A stretch of DNA of 17,440 nt from Gammaproteobacteria bacterium (GCA_011322575.1 DRMK01000078.1:1-17440), one strand, 5' to 3'. Counted from the stretch's first letter, positions 1-7,967 are shown. Notes: generated by a model not told the origin, from the letters alone. Numbers and translations are program-made.

Positions 1-1194
1 CCCCATGATCACATCCACCTCCTCGAAGGCGCGGGCGAAGTCATCGCGGATCAGGCGGCGCAGCTGCTGCGCCTTGAGATAGTAGGCGTCGTAGTAGCCG
101 GCCGACAGGGCGTAGGTGCCCACCATGATGCGGCGTTTCACCTCGGCGCCGAACCCCTCGCCACGGGAGCGCTTGTAGAGATCCTCCAGATCCGCCGGAT
201 CGCTGCAGCGGTATCCGAAGCGCACCCCGTCGAAGCGGGACAGGTTGGAGGAGCACTCCGCCGGCGCGATGACGTAGTAGGTGGGCACCGCCAGCTCGGT
301 GTTGGGCAGGGAGATCTCGCGCACCTCCGCCCCCAGCGCCCGGTACTCGGAGATGGCCTCCTCGATCACCCGGGCCACGCCGGTATCCAGGCCGTCGGTG
401 AAATATTCGCGCGGCAGTCCGATGCGCAGACCCGCCAGATCCCGGTTCAGGGCCGCGCTGTAGTCCGGCACGTCCCGATCCGCCGAGGTGGAGTCCCGCT
501 CGTCGAACCCGGCTATCACCTTCAGCAGCAGGGCGGCATCCTCGGCGCTGCGCGCCATCACCCCGCCCTGGTCCAGGCTGGAGGCGAAGGCGATCATGCC
601 CCAGCGGGAGACCCTCCCGTAGGTGGGCTTGATGCCGGTGATGCCGCACAGGGCGGCGGGCTGGCGGATGGAGCCGCCGGTGTCGGTACCGGTGGCCACG
701 GGTGCCAGACAGGCCGCCACCGCCGCCGCCGAGCCGCCGGATGATCCTCCCGGTACCGCATCCGTGTCCCACGGGTTGTGCACCGGCCCGTACCAGCTGG
801 TCTCGTTGGAGGAGCCCATGGCGAACTCATCCATGTTGGTCTTGCCCAGCATCACCATGCCAGCCGCATCGCAACGCTCCACCACGCCGGCATCATAGGG
901 GGCGATGAAGTTGTCCAGCATGCGCGAGCCGCAGCTGGTCTTCACCCCGTCGGTGCAGAAGATATCCTTCTGCGCCAGGGGTATCCCGGTGAGGGAGACC
1001 GCGTCTCCCGCGGCCAGCGCCCGATCCGCCGCTGCGGCCTGCTCCAGGGCGCGCTCCTCGCAGACGGTTATGTAGCTGTTGAGCCGGCTGTCATACCGCG
1101 TTATGCGCTCCAGGTAGTGGCGCGTCAGCTCGACGCTGGAGAACTCCCGGGCACGCAGCCCCGCGGCCAGCTCGGAGATGGACTTGTCATGCAT
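1..1194 (-). CDS. gatA: Glu-tRNA(Gln)/Asp-tRNA(Asn) amidotransferase subunit A, 3' end outside window
   Basis: This is the amidase subunit of the GatCAB complex, which releases ammonia from glutamine and passes it to GatB to amidate mischarged Glu-tRNA(Gln) and/or Asp-tRNA(Asn) in the cytoplasm. The reverse-strand frame is open from an ATG at 1194 to the window edge: 398 codons of a family that is usually about 485, so roughly the last 85 residues are missing. It begins MHDKSISEL. The amidase-signature Ser-cis-Ser-Lys triad is visible: Lys76 in QKDIF, Ser151 in GGSSGGSAA, and Ser175 in TDTGGSIR. The stretch GMIAFASSLDQ is also typical of the family. It starts 18 nt after the gatC stop, so the two are surely co-transcribed. 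gatB would be expected next, outside the window. A second ATG four bases downstream is out of frame. Identification is secure; which tRNA is the substrate cannot be told from here. Confidence 0.96.
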   Translation of the reverse strand, partial: MHDKSISELAAGLRAREFSSVELTRHYLERITRYDSRLNSYITVCEERALEQAAAADRALAAGDAVSLTGIPLAQKDIFCTDGVKTSCGSRMLDNFIAPYDAGVVERCDAAGMVMLGKTNMDEFAMGSSNETSWYGPVHNPWDTDAVPGGSSGGSAAAVAACLAPVATGTDTGGSIRQPAALCGITGIKPTYGRVSRWGMIAFASSLDQGGVMARSAEDAALLLKVIAGFDERDSTSADRDVPDYSAALNRDLAGLRIGLPREYFTDGLDTGVARVIEEAISEYRALGAEVREISLPNTELAVPTYYVIAPAECSSNLSRFDGVRFGYRCSDPADLEDLYKRSRGEGFGAEVKRRIMVGTYALSAGYYDAYYLKAQQLRRLIRDDFARAFEEVDVIMG

Positions 1195-1212
1195 GGTCGT
1201 CTCCCCGTCCCG

Positions 1213-1500
1213 TTACTCGATCACCTTGGGTACCAGATAGAGGCCCGCCTCCACCTGGGGAGCAATCTGCTGGAACCTGGCTCGCTGGTCGGTCTCGGTG
1301 ACCTGGTCCGGGCGCAAGCGCTGCCCCATCTCCAGGGGGTGCGCCATGGGATCCACTCCGGTAGTGTCCACCTGGTTCATCTGCTCCACCAGATCCAGGA
1401 TCCCGGACAGGTTCCGGGTATAGAGGGGGATATCCCCCTCATCTACGCGCAACCGCGCCAGGTGGGCTATCTTCTCGATATCGGCTCTCTCCAGAGTCAT
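1213..1500 (-). CDS. gatC: Glu-tRNA(Gln)/Asp-tRNA(Asn) amidotransferase subunit C
   Basis: GatC is the small belt subunit that wraps around GatA and stabilises its contact with GatB. The 95-residue product matches the usual family length and opens with the typical MTLERADIEKIAHLARL. Its C-terminal part has the family's low-complexity linker and ends in a short segment rich in hydrophobic residues. An in-frame ATG eight codons upstream (1524) would add MQQERSVS. I chose 1500 because it aligns with the family start and has GGAG (1508-1511) seven bases upstream. It is the first gene of the gatCA(B) operon and is divergent from mreB, with a 298-bp shared upstream region. Confidence 0.95.
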   Translation of the reverse strand: MTLERADIEKIAHLARLRVDEGDIPLYTRNLSGILDLVEQMNQVDTTGVDPMAHPLEMGQRLRPDQVTETDQRARFQQIAPQVEAGLYLVPKVIE

Positions 1501-1798
1501 GGAAACACTCCGCTCCTGTTGCATTACCGTTCAAATCGGTACAAACTATCACATATATCTCCTTGCCCCAAACCCCCGCCGTTGTTAAAGTTGCCTATTT
1601 CATAAATCGCTGAAGACAGAACGGCCCAGAATACGGTATCCCGCGTCGGGCTACAGAGTACGGAAGATTGGCCGATTACTGTCCGGAAACGTGCCCGCCG
1701 TGCTATCAAAAATGAGCAGCGGCTCTGCTTCAAACGCCCTGGAAAGAGGTACAGGGCCCTAAACCACAGGTATCAACACAGGCAGGAAAAAGAGAATC
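1501..1798. promoter_or_regulatory. Divergent gatC / mreB upstream region
   Basis: This 298-bp stretch has no credible gene and must hold the promoters of both divergent operons. An AT-richer patch lies at about 1530-1620; on the gatC strand it contains TATATG and TGTGATAG elements, and on the mreB strand TTGTTA and ATAAAT. None of these pairs has a convincing -35/-10 spacing, so no promoter is assigned. Near mreB there are two small hairpins: AGCAG/CTGCT (1715-1719 with 1725-1729) and GCCCT/AGGGC (1736-1740 with 1753-1757). Both would lie in the mreB leader RNA, but neither is followed by a T-run. The mreB ribosome-binding site is probably AGGA at 1783-1786. Confidence 0.5.
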
Positions 1799-2851
1799 AT
1801 GCTCGGATTTGGACGTATAAGGGGGCTGTTCTCCAACGACATATCCATCGATCTTGGCACCGCCAATACTCTCGTATATGTGATCGACAAGGGTATCGTT
1901 CTGAACGAACCATCGGTGGTAGCCATCCGCCAGGACCGCGGGCCGGGCGGCCCCAAGGCTATTGCCGCGGTGGGCCACGAGGCGAAGATGATGCTGGGGC
2001 GCACGCCGGGAAATATTGTCGCCATCCGCCCGATGAAGGATGGTGTAATCGCCGATTTCACCATTACGGAGAAGATGCTGCAGCACTTCATCCGCAAGGT
2101 TCACGAAACCCGTTTCCTTAAACCCAGTCCGCGGGTGCTGATCTGCGTGCCGTGTGGCGCCACCCAGGTAGAGCGGCGCGCCATACGTGAATCGGCCATG
2201 GGTGCCGGAGCGCGTGAAGTCTATCTGATCGAGGAGCCCATGGCCGCCGCCATCGGGGCCGGCATGCCCATCAACGAGGCACGCGGCTCCATGGTGCTGG
2301 ACATCGGGGGCGGAACCACCGAGATTGCGGTGCTCTCCCTGAACGGCATCGTATTCTCCACCTCGGTGCGTATTGGCGGGGATCGCTTCGACGAATCCAT
2401 CATCAACTACGTGCGGCGCAAGTATGGCAGCCTGATCGGCGAATCCACCGCCGAACGCATCAAGCACGAGATCGGAACCGCCTACCCCTCCGACGAGGCG
2501 GAGGAGATGGAGGTGAGGGGACGTAATCTGGCGGAGGGAATACCACGCTCCATCACGGTCAACAGCACCGAAATACTGGATGCCCTGCAGGAACCCCTGA
2601 AAGGGATCGTGGCGGCGGTCAAGACAGTTCTGGAACAGACTCCCCCGGAGCTTGGGGCGGACATCGCCGAACGGGGTATGGTGCTGACCGGTGGAGGCGC
2701 ATTGCTGCGCGACTTCGACAGGCTGCTGATGGAGGAGACCGGCCTGCCGGTTATCATTGCCGAGGATCCCCTCACCTGCGTGGCCCGCGGTGGTGGCAAG
2801 GTGCTGGAAATGATCGACCAGCATGGAGCAGACCTGTTTCCGTTGGACTGA
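1799..2851 (+). CDS. mreB: Rod shape-determining protein MreB (bacterial actin)
   Basis: MreB is an actin-fold ATPase that forms antiparallel filaments on the inner face of the cytoplasmic membrane and orients the elongation machinery, giving a rod shape. The 350-residue product is close to the family norm of about 347. The phosphate-1 loop DLGTANTL starts at Asp18, and phosphate-2 DIGGGTTEIAVLS starts at Asp168. Near the C-terminus the adenosine-motif region GMVLTGGGALL is intact. The N-terminus MLGFGRIRGLFSND has the short amphipathic, basic character of the MreB membrane anchor. The stop is TGA; mreC follows after a 67-bp gap, and the cluster continues in the canonical order mreB-C-D-mrdA-rodA. 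No alternative identity is plausible. Confidence 0.98.
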   Translation: MLGFGRIRGLFSNDISIDLGTANTLVYVIDKGIVLNEPSVVAIRQDRGPGGPKAIAAVGHEAKMMLGRTPGNIVAIRPMKDGVIADFTITEKMLQHFIRKVHETRFLKPSPRVLICVPCGATQVERRAIRESAMGAGAREVYLIEEPMAAAIGAGMPINEARGSMVLDIGGGTTEIAVLSLNGIVFSTSVRIGGDRFDESIINYVRRKYGSLIGESTAERIKHEIGTAYPSDEAEEMEVRGRNLAEGIPRSITVNSTEILDALQEPLKGIVAAVKTVLEQTPPELGADIAERGMVLTGGGALLRDFDRLLMEETGLPVIIAEDPLTCVARGGGKVLEMIDQHGADLFPLD

Positions 2852-2890
2852 GTATCGGTTCCGCAACTGTTTCATCCCGAAAAACCGGTG

Positions 2891-2917
2891 ATGTACGCCT
2901 GGTCTGAGGAGGACTGA
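2891..2917 (+). other. Eight-codon mini-ORF just upstream of mreC
   Basis: ATG at 2891 opens a reading frame coding MYAWSEED, ending at TGA 2915-2917. That is one base before the inferred mreC start at 2919. Its Glu-Glu codons coincide with the GAGGAGG ribosome-binding sequence of mreC, so ribosomes translating it would run over that site and stop beside the mreC start. No good Shine-Dalgarno precedes it. It may be meaningless. If translated, it could couple or modulate initiation at the weak mreC start codon. Confidence 0.2.
2908..2912 (+). promoter_or_regulatory. Strong Shine-Dalgarno that fixes the mreC start
   Basis: GGAGG, within GAGGAGG, lies six bases before an ATA codon at 2919. The mreC frame has no ATG, GTG or TTG near this position, so the spacing points to ATA as the initiator. 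The first conventional candidate, TTG at 2976, has no comparable site. Confidence 0.7.
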
Positions 2918-2918
2918 A

Positions 2919-3797
2919 ATAAGAACGCTATTTGCCCGGCAACCCTCCGCCACGGCGCGGCTCATATTCTTCGTATTGCTCTCCATCGTCATGATGACCA
3001 TGGATCACCGATGGCACTACCTGGGCTCATTGCGCAGCGCCATGTCCCTGGTCATCTACCCCCTCCAGTCGCTGGTGGAGATGTCCACCTCCCCGCTGCG
3101 CATGGCGGGCCAGTATCTACAGTCACGCAGCGCCCTGCAGAGAGAGGTGGAAGAGCTGCGTGTTCGGCAAACCCTGCTCAATGCCCAGCTGCAACGGCTG
3201 ATAGCTCTGGAGGCGGAGAACAGACGGCTGCGCAGGCTGCTGCACACCTCCAGAGAGACCGTGGAAGAGACCATGGTGGCGGAGATCGTGGCCGTGGATC
3301 TGGACCCTTTCAGCCGCCGCATCATAATCGACAAGGGGAGCCGGGATCGCGTCTTCCCTGGTCAACCTCTACTGGACGCCAACGGCATCATGGGCCAGGT
3401 AATTCGCGTAGATCCTTTCTCCAGCACTGCCATGCTACTCACCGATCCGGGACACGCTGTCCCGGTACAGGTCAACCGGAACGGTTTACGGGCCATAGCG
3501 GTGGGAACTGGGGCTTCCAACCGTCTGGACGTTCCATTCATCCCCAACAATGCGGATATTCGCGAGGGGGATGTGCTAATCAGCTCGGGTCTCGGCAGGC
3601 GCTTTCCTCCCGGGCATCCTGTCGCCACCATAGTCAAGGTGGAAAGCGATCCCTCGCGCCCCTACGCGGTAGTAGAAGCGGCACCGCTGGCCCATCTGGA
3701 TCGGATACGTGAGGTACTGCTGGTCTGGATCAATCCAGAGCAGGAGAAGCCCCTGCGGATCCCTGACCAGAAAGGGAATGCGGAGCAAGAAAAATGA
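2919..3797 (+). CDS. mreC: Rod shape-determining protein MreC, probable AUA start
   Basis: MreC is a bitopic inner-membrane protein whose periplasmic part binds and activates the PBP2-RodA synthase. From 2919 the product is 292 residues. A basic cytoplasmic tail (RTLFARQPSATAR) is followed by one membrane segment at about residues 14-28, a coiled coil at about 71-107 (REVEELRVRQ...EAENRRLRRLL), and the periplasmic beta-barrel domains with DKGSRDRVFPGQP and a GLGRRFPPGHPVA motif. No ATG, GTG or TTG exists in frame between the upstream stop (TGA, 2889-2891) and TTG 2976. Starting at 2976 would remove the tail and cut the membrane segment, whereas ATA at 2919 aligns with the family N-terminus and sits six bases after GGAGG. 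The stop overlaps the mreD start (ATGA). The function is certain; the AUA start is an inference, and a G-to-A change of an ancestral ATG (real or a sequencing error) would explain it. Confidence 0.93.
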   Translation: MRTLFARQPSATARLIFFVLLSIVMMTMDHRWHYLGSLRSAMSLVIYPLQSLVEMSTSPLRMAGQYLQSRSALQREVEELRVRQTLLNAQLQRLIALEAENRRLRRLLHTSRETVEETMVAEIVAVDLDPFSRRIIIDKGSRDRVFPGQPLLDANGIMGQVIRVDPFSSTAMLLTDPGHAVPVQVNRNGLRAIAVGTGASNRLDVPFIPNNADIREGDVLISSGLGRRFPPGHPVATIVKVESDPSRPYAVVEAAPLAHLDRIREVLLVWINPEQEKPLRIPDQKGNAEQEK

Positions 3798-4279
3798 TCG
3801 GCATCCTGCCATACCACCTGCTGGTCATCATCACCAGCTTTGTCGCGGCACTGATGATCACCCTGCTGCCCCTTCCGAACGCGTTGGCACCGCTGCGTCC
3901 AGACTGGTTGGCACTGGTTCTCATCTACTGGGTGATTGCCCTGCCACACCGGGTTGGTGTGGGAAGCGGCTGGCTGGTCGGGCTGTTCCAGGACGCCGCT
4001 ACCGGAACACTGCTTGGACAACATGCTCTGGGACTGGCCGTGGTTGCCTGGCTGGTACAGGGGCTGCACCACCGGATCCGCAACTATCCGCTCTGGCAAC
4101 AGGCCATACTGGTACTGGTGGTAATCGCGCTGTTCCGGGTGCTGGGAGCCTGGGTGCTAGGAGTCAGCGGCCGCCCCACCGGCTTCGACTATTGGCTGCC
4201 CGCAGTCAGCAGCATGCTGGTATGGCCGCTGGTCTATCTGGTGTTACGCTACGTTCGGCGCCGCTTCGGGGTACAGTAG
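3794..4279 (+). CDS. mreD: Rod shape-determining protein MreD
   Basis: MreD is a small polytopic inner-membrane protein that partners MreC in regulating the elongation complex. The 161-residue product is very hydrophobic, with about five membrane helices, and matches the family length. Characteristic features are LRPDWLALVLIYW near residues 34-46 and a GSGWLVGLFQDAATGTLLGQ stretch, the family's GL-x-D-x-x-x-G-x-x-L-G-x-x-x-L core. The start ATG overlaps the mreC stop by four bases (ATGA), indicating translational coupling. A 47-bp gap follows before mrdA and contains only a weak five-pair hairpin (4283-4298) without a T-run. Confidence 0.96.
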   Translation: MIGILPYHLLVIITSFVAALMITLLPLPNALAPLRPDWLALVLIYWVIALPHRVGVGSGWLVGLFQDAATGTLLGQHALGLAVVAWLVQGLHHRIRNYPLWQQAILVLVVIALFRVLGAWVLGVSGRPTGFDYWLPAVSSMLVWPLVYLVLRYVRRRFGVQ

Positions 4280-4326
4280 AACGGTGCCTTCACGCACCTA
4301 ACTATTAGCCCGGCAACATCCCTGAC

Positions 4327-6177
4327 ATGAGCACAAACGAGGCAATTCACGGCTATCGCGATCGCCATGTATTCAAGGTACGGGCGATTAGTGCCCTGAT
4401 CGTGGTACTGCTCCTGACGCTGGCGCTGGTGGCGCGGCTGTTCTACCTGCAGGTCATCTCTCACCAGCGTTTCACCACCATGTCCCAGAACAATCGCGTC
4501 ACCATCAGCCCCGTACCGCCTACCCGAGGACTGATCTATGATCGCAACGGGGTTATCCTGGCGGAGAACATCCCCGCCTACCGCCTGGAACTGGTCCCGG
4601 AACGGGTGGATAACCTCGACGCAACCCTGCGCGAATTACGCAAGCTGATCGAGATCGACGACAAGAGCATCGAGCGGCTTCACAGGGAGCTACGCCGCAA
4701 ACGCTCGTTCGACAGCGTCCCGTTGCGCATGGGATTGAGTGACGAAGAGGTAGCGATCTTTGCCGTGAACCGCTACCGTTTCCCGGGAGTGGAGATTCGG
4801 GCCGGGCTGAGACGTCACTATCCGCTGGGAAAACTGACGGCCCATGTGGTGGGATATGTGGGAAGGATCAGCGAATCCGACCTGGGTGTCATAGATGCCG
4901 TCAACTATCGCGGCAGCACCCACATAGGCAAGACCGGTGTCGAACTCAGCCACGAAAAGAGCCTGCATGGCGCCGTAGGCTACCAGCAGACGGAGACCGA
5001 CGTTCTGGGTCGCCGGCTACGCATCCTCTCCCAGACCCCTCCCCGACCTGGCCAGGATCTGCAGCTCTCCATCGATACCAGGCTGCAGCAGGTGGCAACG
5101 GAGGCATTTGGCGAAGAGAACGGCGCTCTGGTGGCCATGGATCCGGAAAACGGAGAGATCCTGGCCCTGGTGAGCCTGCCCAGCTACGACCCCAACCTGT
5201 TCGTGACCGGTATAGACAGCGATACCTATGGTATGCTGCGCGACTCCACCGACCAGCCCCTGTTCAACCGCGCCATCAAGGGGCAGTATCCACCAGGCTC
5301 GACCATCAAGCCGTTCATCGGGCTGGCAGGTCTGGAGCTGGGCAAGATTGGCAAGGATGATATGGTGATCTGCCGCGGGATCTATTTCCCGGAGTTCCGC
5401 AGCAAGCGCCCCTACCGCGACTGGAAACGCAGCGGGCACGGCTACACCGACCTGGAAAAATCCATCGTGGAATCCTGCGATATCTACTACTACGAGCTGG
5501 CCTACCGGCTCGGGATCGATCGGATATCCAGCTTCCTGGCCAGGTTCGGATTCGGCAGCCGCACCGGTATCGACCTGCCCGGCGAGGCGAGCGGCCTGCT
5601 CCCTTCCCGGGAGTGGAAACAGCAGAAGCGCGGCCAGCCATGGTATCCCGGTGAGACGCTCATAACCGGAATTGGGCAGGGATACACTCTGGCCACGCCG
5701 CTACAGCTGGCGGTGGCCACCGCCACCCTGGCAACCGGTGGCAGACATCTGCAACCGACCCTGATCCATGCCATCGGAACCGCGGATAACGAGCATCTGA
5801 AACCCAACGAACCGACGGTGTTGAACCAGATGTCCATCATAGATCCAGCCAACTGGAATACCATCACCCAAGCCATGACCCAGGTGATTCATGGCCCCCA
5901 CGGCACCGCCCGGCGCATCGCCAGCAAGCGGTACCGGATCGCTGGCAAAACCGGCACATCCCAGGTTTTTGGGCTGAAGAAAGACGAGAAGTACGACGCA
6001 AGCAAGCTGGCCAAAAGACTGCGCGACCACGCCCTGTTCATCGCCTTCGCTCCGGCTGAACAGCCCCGCATAGCGGTGGCGCTCATTGTAGAGAACGGGG
6101 GCAGCGGAGGGGCCGTTGCATCACCCATCGCCGGCAAGGTAATCGAGGCCTTCATGGAGAGAGTTCGCGATGACTGA
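4327..6177 (+). CDS. mrdA: Penicillin-binding protein 2, elongation transpeptidase
   Basis: PBP2 is the class B DD-transpeptidase that crosslinks new lateral-wall peptidoglycan and works with RodA; it is the target of mecillinam. The 616-residue product has a short cytoplasmic tail, a membrane anchor at about residues 19-40, a pedestal/dimerisation domain (PPTRGLIYDRNGVILAEN, RFPGVEIRAGLRRHYP), and then the transpeptidase domain. The active-site motifs are present: S325-TIK in PPGSTIKP, SxD at Ser383 (SCD), and K541-TG in AGKTGTSQVFG. SxD in place of SxN is normal for PBP2 orthologues. The GIGQGYTLATPLQLA block is intact. The Shine-Dalgarno is weak, but the start aligns with the family. Its 3' end overlaps rodA by 8 bp. 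Confidence 0.98.
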   Translation: MSTNEAIHGYRDRHVFKVRAISALIVVLLLTLALVARLFYLQVISHQRFTTMSQNNRVTISPVPPTRGLIYDRNGVILAENIPAYRLELVPERVDNLDATLRELRKLIEIDDKSIERLHRELRRKRSFDSVPLRMGLSDEEVAIFAVNRYRFPGVEIRAGLRRHYPLGKLTAHVVGYVGRISESDLGVIDAVNYRGSTHIGKTGVELSHEKSLHGAVGYQQTETDVLGRRLRILSQTPPRPGQDLQLSIDTRLQQVATEAFGEENGALVAMDPENGEILALVSLPSYDPNLFVTGIDSDTYGMLRDSTDQPLFNRAIKGQYPPGSTIKPFIGLAGLELGKIGKDDMVICRGIYFPEFRSKRPYRDWKRSGHGYTDLEKSIVESCDIYYYELAYRLGIDRISSFLARFGFGSRTGIDLPGEASGLLPSREWKQQKRGQPWYPGETLITGIGQGYTLATPLQLAVATATLATGGRHLQPTLIHAIGTADNEHLKPNEPTVLNQMSIIDPANWNTITQAMTQVIHGPHGTARRIASKRYRIAGKTGTSQVFGLKKDEKYDASKLAKRLRDHALFIAFAPAEQPRIAVALIVENGGSGGAVASPIAGKVIEAFMERVRDD

Positions 6178-7321
6178 GTTGGAACCCGGCCGTAACGCGG
6201 GACCGGTTCCGTTCGCCAGCGCCGACGCCAGCCGCGGCCGGCTGCTGCAACGACTGCACATCGACCTGCCACTGCTGGTGGGGTTGCTGCTTCTCTCCGG
6301 GATCGGCCTGGTGGTTCTATACAGCGCCGGGGAGCAGAGTCCTGCCCTGGTGGCGCGCCAGGCGATCCGTCTCGCCATAGGGTTTGCCGTGGCCTTCCTG
6401 GTGGCCCAGATCCCGCCCCACGGGCTCAGGCACTGGACCCCCTGGTTGTACGGCTTGGGACTGCTGCTGCTGGTGGCGGTGCTCATCAGTGGCGAGATCG
6501 GCAAGGGCGCCCAACGCTGGCTGAATCTGGGCCTGTTCCGTTTCCAGCCCTCGGAGCTTATGAAAATCGCCGTCCCCCTGATGGCGGCACACTACGTGTC
6601 CAGATTCCATCTTCCGCCGGGGCCGCGGGTGATTGCCATAGCCACCCTGCTAATCGCATCACCAGCCCTTCTGATCATTAAACAGCCCGATCTGGGAACA
6701 GCTTTGCTCATCGCCAGCTCCGGCTGTTTCGTCCTGCTGCTGGCCGGGATCTCCAAGCGATTCATCTTCTCGGTGATCGCCCTGCAGGCCACCGCGGCTC
6801 CCCTGGTCTGGTACTTCGTCATGCACGACTACCAGCGCCAGCGGGTAATCACCTTTCTGAACCCCGAGAGCGATCCGTTGGGAGCGGGTTACCACATTAT
6901 CCAGTCCAAGATCGCCATCGGCTCGGGGGGATGGTTCGGCAAGGGATGGCTGAACGGCACCCAGGCCTATCTCGACTTCCTCCCCGAGAGCTCCACAGAC
7001 TTCATTTTTGCGGTGCTGGGCGAGGAGTTTGGCCTGTTCGGAATCCTGGCACTGCTGACCTGCTACCTGTTCATCGTCTGGCGCGGCATGCAGATCGCCA
7101 TCCAGGCGCAAGACTGCTTCTCGCGGCTGATGGCGGGCAGCCTGACCCTGACCTTCTTCATCTATTTCTTCGTCAACATCGGTATGGTTAGCGGCCTGCT
7201 GCCGGTGGTGGGTCTGCCCCTGCCGCTCATAAGCTACGGCGGCAGCTCCATGGTGACCATGATGGCCGCCTTTGGAATCCTGATGTCGGTACACACCCAT
7301 CGCAAGCTGGTATCCACGTAA
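6170..7321 (+). CDS. rodA: Peptidoglycan glycosyltransferase RodA (SEDS family)
   Basis: RodA polymerises lipid II into glycan strands in the inner membrane as the partner of PBP2. The 383-residue product has about ten membrane helices and the SEDS signatures: KGAQRWLNLGLFRFQPSELMK, the LPESSTDFIFAVLGEEFG loop with the conserved Asp277 needed for polymerase activity, and the C-terminal LPVVGLPLPLISYGGSS. The N-terminal 30 or so residues (MTELEPGRNAGPVPF...) form a longer hydrophilic tail than in E. coli. The start ATG lies inside the last codons of mrdA (8-bp overlap), so translation is probably coupled. It is the last gene of the elongasome operon here; mltB or rlpA, often found next in this cluster, are absent. 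Confidence 0.97.
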   Translation: MTELEPGRNAGPVPFASADASRGRLLQRLHIDLPLLVGLLLLSGIGLVVLYSAGEQSPALVARQAIRLAIGFAVAFLVAQIPPHGLRHWTPWLYGLGLLLLVAVLISGEIGKGAQRWLNLGLFRFQPSELMKIAVPLMAAHYVSRFHLPPGPRVIAIATLLIASPALLIIKQPDLGTALLIASSGCFVLLLAGISKRFIFSVIALQATAAPLVWYFVMHDYQRQRVITFLNPESDPLGAGYHIIQSKIAIGSGGWFGKGWLNGTQAYLDFLPESSTDFIFAVLGEEFGLFGILALLTCYLFIVWRGMQIAIQAQDCFSRLMAGSLTLTFFIYFFVNIGMVSGLLPVVGLPLPLISYGGSSMVTMMAAFGILMSVHTHRKLVST

Positions 7322-7325
7322 TACC

Positions 7326-7356
7326 TTGTTTTCTGCTCGCCGCGCGCTCATATATA
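7326..7356 (+). promoter_or_regulatory. Possible promoter upstream of the host-attachment-family gene
   Basis: TTGTTT (7326-7331) and TATATA (7351-7356) resemble -35 and -10 boxes, though the 19-base spacer is longer than ideal. They lie directly after the rodA stop and about 80 bases before the next gene's start. The reading is tentative. Confidence 0.3.
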
Positions 7357-7376
7357 GCAAGAGAACCCGTATGAGG

Positions 7377-7402
7377 ATTTGCCATCGATCGTCCTGGCAA
7401 AT
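7377..7402 (+). promoter_or_regulatory. Eight-pair inverted repeat in the 7436 gene leader
   Basis: ATTTGCCA (7377-7384) pairs perfectly with TGGCAAAT (7395-7402) around a 10-base spacer that itself contains TCGATCG. It lies between the putative promoter and the start codon. No T-run follows, so it is not an intrinsic terminator for rodA. It could be an operator or a leader hairpin. Confidence 0.35.
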
Positions 7403-7422
7403 TCAGGCGCGAGATCGCGGAG

Positions 7423-7428
7423 AAGGAG
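7423..7428 (+). promoter_or_regulatory. Shine-Dalgarno selecting ATG 7436
   Basis: AAGGAG ends seven bases before ATG 7436 but only one base before ATG 7430. This makes 7436 the likely start among three adjacent candidates (ATG GTG ATG). Confidence 0.6.
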
Positions 7429-7435
7429 AATGGTG

Positions 7436-7933
7436 ATGAGAAACTATCTGGTTGTGGTGGCCGATGGTGCCAGGGCGCGTTTTTTCGGGTTGGTGCCAGC
7501 GGATTTTCCACCCATCGAATCGGGCCCGAACCTGACGGAACTGGAAGATCTGGTCAATCCGGAGATGGATGCCAAGGGCCGGGATCTGTGGAGCAACTCC
7601 AAGTCCGGCCGGGGGAAGGCGCCGGGCGAGGGACCCGCCCACGGTTATGACGACCATAGAGAAAGCCACCGGGAGGAACTGGAAAGACGCTTCGCCCAGC
7701 GGACGGCAGGACAGATCGCCGAGCATCTGGCCCGTCATGGCGCGGACGTTCTGGTGATCGCGGCAGAGAGCAAAATGCTCGGGATGTTGCGCGCTGCCCT
7801 CGAGACCCGGCTACCATCCGGCACAAAGGTAATCGAACGCTCCGAAGATCTCAGCAAGCTGGATCCGCTGCAGTTGCACGCCCATCTGGCCAAAGAGGGA
7901 GCCCTGCCGCCCCGACTACCCCCGCAGGGGTGA
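7436..7933 (+). CDS. Host-attachment (AtsA/baeRF12-like) family protein
   Basis: The 165-residue protein begins MRNYLVVVADGARARFF, the hallmark opening of the family annotated 'protein required for attachment to host cells', which is related to bacterial release-factor-like (eRF1/Pelota-fold) domains. The middle is charged and Gly/Lys/Arg/His-rich (about residues 50-75). The C-terminal half has HGADVLVIAAESKMLGMLRAAL, resembling the fold's second conserved block. There is no signal peptide or membrane segment, so the product looks cytoplasmic, which sits poorly with a direct adhesion role. The start at 7436 is preferred because AAGGAG is seven bases upstream; in-frame ATG 7430 and a longer extension to 7379 are alternatives. 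It follows rodA by 114 bp, probably with its own promoter, and converges on radA across the palindrome. The family assignment is fairly confident; the biochemical function is unknown. Confidence 0.75.
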   Translation: MRNYLVVVADGARARFFGLVPADFPPIESGPNLTELEDLVNPEMDAKGRDLWSNSKSGRGKAPGEGPAHGYDDHRESHREELERRFAQRTAGQIAEHLARHGADVLVIAAESKMLGMLRAALETRLPSGTKVIERSEDLSKLDPLQLHAHLAKEGALPPRLPPQG

Positions 7934-7967
7934 TAGTACTCTATCAATGTTATAAATCAGGAAGGCC

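Noticed and set aside
41..772. Reverse-strand frame of 243 codons, Gly/Arg/His-rich
   Set aside because: It is an out-of-frame shadow of gatA, whose true frame is open to the window edge.
1730..3001. Long reverse-strand open frame (423 codons) over mreB
   Set aside because: It lies opposite an unmistakable mreB, has no family resemblance, and is a by-product of codon bias.
5470..5481. SxD instead of SxN in PBP2 as a mutated active site
   Set aside because: PBP2 orthologues, including that of E. coli, normally carry SxD.
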